64,000 nucleotides of DNA from Welwitschia mirabilis (lineage: Eukaryota > Gnetophyta > Gnetopsida > Welwitschiales): positions 15,903,427-15,967,426 of the forward strand of contig JBOZIK010000001.1 in NCBI GenBank assembly GCA_051453625.1, written 5' to 3'. The translations under genes and the position numbers were made by a program. Of the stretch, positions 59,076-64,000 are shown in pieces. Within the stretch, counting starts at the first letter, position 1. Every line of letters begins with the position of its first letter. The notes under the pieces are model-generated. The model had not been told where the DNA came from, did no database searches, and saw only the letters and a list, made by a program, of their open reading frames with translations.

Positions 59076-59279
59076 GCTTGGTAACACGTGAATTCCCTTT
59101 GACAATTGTTAGCCATGTTAGTAAGTTTGCTATGGTAACTGCTAAAACCTATTTTCTCTAACCATTTTCTTAACTACTAGGTGGTTATAGATTCCCAAAT
59201 ACCACCAACAACACTATAAAAAGGTAGCATCACTAGAGGTAAAAGGGGAGGGAGAGCAAGAGAATACTTTCACAATAAG

Positions 59280-60290
59280 GCAGAGATGTATAAGTTGAAA
59301 AAGGCAGTGAACCCACTAGTATATCATGGAACACAAGATCAATGGATGAATTATGCATTAGAAGGCCAAATTAATAATATCCACTCCTAAAATTAACAGT
59401 TAGCTAATATGATCAATAGCTTTCTTTCTCACATAGAAGAAAGACCTATAGAATGCAACCTAAGGGCATCTCAAGAACTGCCATCCACATCAGGACAACA
59501 TACTCCTACAACTAATATTAACCTCTAAAACATTCAAATGAGGTTATTAAACATGGAGGCGAATCTTCAAGATTTTTTGATAAATAAAGCCAATCATTCT
59601 AACATTGAACAACATGAAGAAGAGGAACTTATAAGAATGAAATTTTGAAAGACCTATGAAGGCAAGCCTAAAATAAGTGAGGAACCCATATCTTGGATCT
59701 AGTAATTAAATAAGTATTTCAAACTTTAAACTATACCTCTAGAAAGGTGGTGCATATATGTTATTGCATTTATTATAGGAAATGCACAACAATGATGCTC
59801 TAGATATCAACAGAAACACCTGCATAGGATATCATGGATTACTTTCATTAAAGAATTTAAAAGAAAATTCATTCTAGAAGATTTTATTGAAGATTAAATG
59901 GTGGAATTTCAATGTATACACTTGGGTAAATGATTATTTGATGAACATTGGTTAGAATTCTAATGTCTTAAGAACTATCAAAAGAAGTTTTTAGAAAAGT
60001 AACTAATTAATAGTTTTATTGGGACTTTTTCATCCAAACTTTAAAGCGTTCTATGCACTTTGAAAATCGAGTCCATAGAAGATTCCTAATGAAAAACAAG
60101 GTACTATCTCTAAGGACAAAAGAATAGATGAATGAACTAATCATACCAAGGAGATTGGCATCCTCCTTCAATCACAGCACTAACAAGGAAGCCATATAGA
60201 ACAAATTGTACCTATTATAAGTACCATAAGAGGGAACATATTACCAGGAATTATATTTCCAAAGCATAACCATCAAATGTTCCCTAGCAC
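59280..60290 (+). pseudogene. Chromovirus gag remnant
   Basis: Forward-strand pieces: ALEGQINNIHS (59360), LNMEANLQDFLINKANHSNI (59545-59600), ERWCIYVIAFIIGNAQ (59735-59785), RISWITFIKEFKRKFILEDF (about 59825-59885), and a zinc-knuckle relic CTYYKYHKREHITRNY near 60205-60255, with three of the four ligands changed or shifted. The order is coiled coil, gag helix domain (W-x4-F-x2-E-F-x-R-x-F), knuckle, as in plant gypsy Gag. Heavily interrupted. Confidence 0.75.
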
Positions 60291-60379
60291 AATTAGCCTC
60301 AAACTCTTTAGAATCAGTCCATGCCATCCAAAAGGATTTATGTTGCCATTCAAACATGTGCTTACAATCAATACTTCAT

Positions 60380-60760
60380 CTTAGAACTATGTCATCATAT
60401 TTCAACATGTTATTGTTTAATTTCTAATTGATATTAGTGCATCACATAATTTCATTTTACCATCTTTATTTTACAAATTAAATATCACTTCTTTTAAAGA
60501 ATAAAAGTCCACCATAGGAGTTACAGGAGATAGTGTTCTTACATAAGATGGAACTATTGCTCTTATTACTTTTACCATTTATAACTTATAGTCTAGGGAT
60601 AAGTTTTATATCTTATAAATTCAAGAAAATCATACCATTTTAGGAAATCATTTCTTAATTAGATATAATGTTTATATTAACTTTCATCAAAGAACCTTAT
60701 GGCTATCTCATTTATTTGAACAACAAAATTTTAAAAGGGAGTAGAGGAGTAAAAAATAAC
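60380..60760 (+). pseudogene. Chromovirus aspartic protease remnant
   Basis: FLIDIGASHNFILPSLFYKL at 60425-60485 matches the retropepsin active site LIDTGASHNFIS with T changed to I. It is followed by the flap-side GDSVLT and the ILGNHFLIRYN strand at about 60630-60665 (family ILGMDWLxxYN, the D and W lost). It sits between gag and RT as expected. Confidence 0.8.
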
Positions 60761-60799
60761 TTTTTAACCTCATCCAAATAAATTACAAAAGTTATCAAA

Positions 60800-61560
60800 A
60801 GGAAATAGATGTTCATTACTTTAGTACAAGAAAAAGATCATAAAAAAGGTCCTTTTGTACTAGAAGAACTAAATGAATTTTCAAATGTATTTGAAGATCC
60901 ACAAATGCTACTACTCAAGAGAAAATTACAGCACGCAATTAATTTAATCCCTCGAGCACAGGTAATAGCTAAAGCATCTTATTGTTTCTCAAAAATAGAA
61001 CTAAGAGAACTAAAGTTATAGATCAAATAGCTATTATTGGAAGGAAAGATGCATCTTAGTATGTCACCATGGGTGAAACTAGTATTATTTATTAAGAAAA
61101 AGGATGATAACTTATCACTCTACATGGACTATAGATAATTCAACAAAGTAACCATCAAGAATAGATACATACTATCATGGATCAATGACCTATTAGATTA
61201 ATTGTAGGAAACCAAGTACTCTTCAAAGATCATTAAAAATCTAGATACCATCAGATCTGTATCAAGGATAAGGACATCTATATAACTTCTTTCAAAATAA
61301 GATATAAACATTAAAAATTTGTAGTAATGCCTTTTTATTTGACAAATGTCATAGCCACTTTTATGAATTTAATGAATGATGTTTTTTGGACATACTTGAA
61401 TAAATTTATGGTTTTATTTTTAGATGATTTCCTAATATATTCTAAAAGTTAGAATGATCATGTTACACATTTGAATAAAGTTCTATAGGTTTTTCCCAGT
61501 TCTATAGATTTTTTCCAAGATAAATTCAAGAAAAAATTAAGTAAATGTGAATTTTATTAT
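60800..61560 (+). pseudogene. Chromovirus reverse transcriptase remnant
   Basis: A 70-codon open frame (60809-61021) reads FVLEELNEFSNVFEDPQMLL then LQHAINLIPRAQVIAKASYC, the conserved pre-RT start (xIxHxIDLxPGAxPxxxxxYR). RT motifs follow: SMSPWVKLVLFIKKKDDNLS (about 61060-61105; family SxSPWGAPVLFVKKKDGxxR), then [20 protein letters not shown], then [16 protein letters not shown] at 61396-61450 with FLDD for the catalytic YxDD. Stops separate the blocks. Confidence 0.87.
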
Positions 61561-62230
61561 ACATAAATCAATTATCTGGAGCATATCATCTCCAATAAAG
61601 AAAGTATAACACATTAAGCTAAAGTACAAGTAGTAAGAAAATGGCTAAAATTAAAGGATGCCAGTCAAGTACGAAGTTTCTGAAAATTGGCTAGCTTCTA
61701 CCAGAAATTTGTTCTAGGATTTTCTCAACTTGTAGTACCATTAACAGATTTTACTAAAGTGAGAAATACATTCTACTTCGATGATAAATGCAAGGAGGCA
61801 TTTCTTATATTCAATTTACTACTTATAACAACACTAGTCCTTAAGATTATAGATGTAAACAAATCATTTATAGTCACCACAAATGCATTTACTTAAGGAA
61901 TTGGAGCCATACTTAGCTAAGATGATCAGGTAATTGCATATGAATCATGGAAACTAAACCATCATGAGAAGAACTATTACATACATGACTTGGAATTATT
62001 ATCCATACTTCATGCCTTAAAGATTTGGAGGTATTATCTTATGGAAAGTGAATTCCTTTTCAAAACAGATCATAAAATCTTGGAATCTTTTCAGAAACAA
62101 CCCCTTTTAAATATGCGATAGAGGAAATGGGGTGAGTTAATTAAAAAATGTAACTTCAAGTTACAATACATGCTTGTAAAATAAAACAAAGTGATAGATG
62201 TCTTGACTACAATGTGATGTATATTAGCTA
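61561..62230 (+). pseudogene. Chromovirus connection and RNase H remnant
   Basis: A 69-codon frame (61687-61896) reads MASFYQKFVLGFSQLVVPLT then EAFLIFNLLLITTLVLKIID, matching LASFYRRFIxxFSxIxAPLT and FxxLKxxLxTAPVLxxPD. RNase H continues at 61980-62160: YIHDLELLSILHALKIWRYY in pieces, ESEFLFKTDHKILESFQKQP and the RxxRWxExLxxxxFxxxY segment. The invariant TDH is kept. Confidence 0.85.
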
Positions 62231-62299
62231 CCACTATCACATCTGACTTGTCCACCTTCATTAAAACTTCCTTGATTGATGATTCATACTTCAAGGACA

Positions 62300-63445
62300 T
62301 ATATCAATAAGTTCAAAAAGGAAAAGAAGTAGATACATATATAATCTTATGAGATGGATTCCTTCTGAAAAGAAGATAATTATGCATTCCATAAGATCCA
62401 TAGAGAAGGACGCTAAAGTCTAAACTGCATAAAGTTTCATATGCAAGACATTTGGAATTTGTCAAAAAATACCATCAATTATAGAAATACTAATTTTGAC
62501 TCAATATGAAAGTAGATTTAAAAGAATACATTTGCAACTATCCTATATGCTAGTAGATGAAAATTAACCAAGGAAGACCCACTAGACATCTTCAGCTATT
62601 AGGAATACCATAATGGAAATGGAAAGAGATATTCATCACTAGGTTACCTTTCACTAATAAACATTATGATGTAATTTTTAATTATGTAAATAGCTTAATT
62701 AAGATAGCCCATTTTATCCTACTCTGAATTACTAATATAGTAGAAGAGGTAGATCTTCATTTTATATAGAAGGTCTTTAGATTATATGAAGCACCTCAAG
62801 TTGTAGTATCTAATTAAGACCTAAAGTTATTATCTAAATTTTAGCAAAGCTTCTTTCACCACTTGGGTATCAAACTCAATTTTAGTATTGCTAGATGACC
62901 AAATAGAAAGAATAAATCATATATTGAAAGAAACTCTAAGATGTTATGTGGCAGGAAGGCTCAAACAATAGAAAAACTACCTACATCTAGTAAAATTTGC
63001 TTATAACTAGATATTTCAAACTTCCATCCATTATTCACCATTAGAGACAATATATGATAGAAACTATTCTACCCCTGTCACATGATTAGATCCTTCATAG
63101 AGATTAGAAAATACAACGCCTTCAAAATTAAATATAATGGAGGAAGCAATCAATAAAATAAAATACACCTATAGGTGACACAAGATCAATATAAGAAATA
63201 TTATGATTAAAAGCACTAGACCTGCATATTTTAGATAGTTAAATAAGTTTTATTAAGAATTAAGCCAAAAAGAAACTCCTTGAAAATCAAAAAGTATAGG
63301 ATATTAGTACCACAGTTCAACAATCCATTTAAAATTATTGAAAAGATTGTGAATCTAGTTTACAAACTAGAGCTTTCTCTCCAAATGTCCCAAATACATC
63401 CAGTTTTTCATGTGAGCATAATGAAACCATACTATAAAGATTAAA
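62300..63445 (+). pseudogene. Chromovirus integrase remnant
   Basis: The zinc-binding part gives a YARHLEFVKKYHQL-like start (62445), with YICNYPICxxMK in place of the second ligand pair. The core has EIFITRLPFT (about 62620), VNSLIKIAHFI (62680), VVVSNxDLKLLSKFxQSFFH (62800-62855) and LGIKLNFSIA. The end reads NPFKIIEKIVNLVYKLELSL followed by QIHPVFHVSIMKPYYKD at 63390-63440, an excellent match to GPFxVxExVGxVAYxLxLP, IHPVFHVSxLKPY. It is interrupted but fully collinear. Confidence 0.87.
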
Positions 63446-63499
63446 ACTAGGACTAAACCTTGAACTAGCAATATATCATGCTCAAACCCAATTTGACTT

Positions 63500-63620
63500 T
63501 TATTATTCAATTAGAAAAAGTCATAAGTACTAGACCTAGGCAACTAAGAAATAAAATTATAAAAGAAGAACTTATTTAATGGACTCATTATAATCAACAA
63601 ATAGGGTAAAATAGGGAGTA
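63500..63620 (+). pseudogene. Chromodomain remnant at the integrase end
   Basis: The sequence reads EKVISTRPRQLRNKIIKEEL, then I, a stop, and WTHYNQQIG. The chromodomain pattern of chromovirus integrases is EPExILDxRxRxLRNKxIxEYLVKWKxxPxExATWE. The domain normally targets integration to marked chromatin. It places the element among the chromoviruses. Confidence 0.7.
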
Positions 63621-63827
63621 CATATAAAAGACCTTTTCTAGAATTTTTAATAAAGTTTGATATACCATTTTTAGGTTGTATTATTAATGTATATATTAAT
63701 TAAATGATGTATTCTCTTTTGTGTTATGTATTATAGCTTATACCAAAAATAACTCAAAGTTGCATGACTTTAATAATGATGCAAATAGAAGAGAGAATGT
63801 ACTCAAGAATAAGCAAGATTATTAATA

Positions 63828-63836
63828 GGAAGGGAA
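63828..63836 (+). other. Polypurine tract
   Basis: AGGAAGGGAA-like run directly before the 3' LTR start; the primer site for plus-strand synthesis. Confidence 0.8.
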
Positions 63837-64000
63837 TGTAATGTTCTAAAACCATTAATTGAATAATGATGTGTTTTAAATGCTAATGATGCATAATTAA
63901 CAAGAGATGCAAATGGGTGTGAATTAAATATGTAAAGATATATTTCTTCATTATATAGTATAAGCCTATAGTATTAGGTAAAAGTGGATAGATGAGGTGG
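63837..64000 (+). repeat. 3' LTR of the chromovirus, cut by the window end
   Basis: It starts TGTAATGTTCT and aligns with the first 164 bp of 54827-55245. The visible copies differ mainly by transitions, so the insertion is old. Confidence 0.92.

Overview
This is a stretch of plant nuclear DNA, very probably from a seed plant with a large, repeat-filled genome. It holds one credible host gene (30019-30711, plus strand), surrounded by decayed LTR retrotransposons, LINE fragments and SINE-like scraps. By eye the sequence outside the gene is about three quarters A+T and nearly free of CpG, while the gene and its flanks (about 29.4-31.0 kb) keep many CG dinucleotides. Related repeat copies differ mostly by C-to-T and G-to-A changes, including inside tRNA primer-binding sites. 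This is the mark of long-silenced, methylated repeats lost to cytosine deamination. Such extreme AT drift is known from a few seed plants (Welwitschia is one); I offer this only as a hypothesis. There are no prokaryotic features.

Layout. 1-6.83 kb: remains of an Athila-type Ty3/gypsy element on the minus strand (3' non-coding part, two diverged gag-pro copies, gag, primer-binding site, 5' LTR). 6.9-9.3 kb: AT-rich, with one SINE-like scrap. 10.08-24.15 kb: a composite Athila-type element on the minus strand with three LTRs, gag, pro, RT, RNase H and IN, bounded by the 5-bp duplication GTTAT. It appears to have landed inside the 5' LTR of an older Ty1/copia element whose gag-pol runs forward at 24.5-28.46 kb. 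29.1-31.1 kb: gene island with a degenerate minisatellite, a CT-rich leader, a 230-codon gene resembling the BIG GRAIN 1-like family, and a possible 3'-UTR intron. 31.4-38.0 kb: SINE-like piece, a second gypsy element (gag, pro, RT, forward) and a LINE (RT and zf-RVT). 38.84-47.43 kb: a complete-looking Ty1/copia element on the minus strand with about 1.47-kb LTRs, polypurine tract, primer-binding site and gag, but no recognisable pol. 48.05-49.4 kb: a second LINE. 53.42 kb to the end: LTR copies and a chromodomain-bearing Ty3/gypsy element (5' LTR 54827-55245, 3' LTR starting at 63837 and cut by the window end). Between its 5' LTR and gag lie an antisense, apparently spliced, unrecognised coding region and a two-level tandem repeat.

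Except for the host gene, no protein-coding unit here is intact; every retroelement domain carries stops and frameshifts. Fifteen runs of N break the sequence, and at several the same sequence ends one side and begins the other, so some gaps are probably unmerged overlaps or collapsed tandem repeats. I found no CRISPR array, rRNA or intact tRNA. The most interesting items are the recurrent TCATCC/GGATGA hairpin motif in the Athila leader and LTRs, the AGATGTCT/AGACATCT dyads with a constant 10-11-nt loop in copia-type LTR sequence, the antisense spliced unit inside the chromovirus, and the gag-only copia element.
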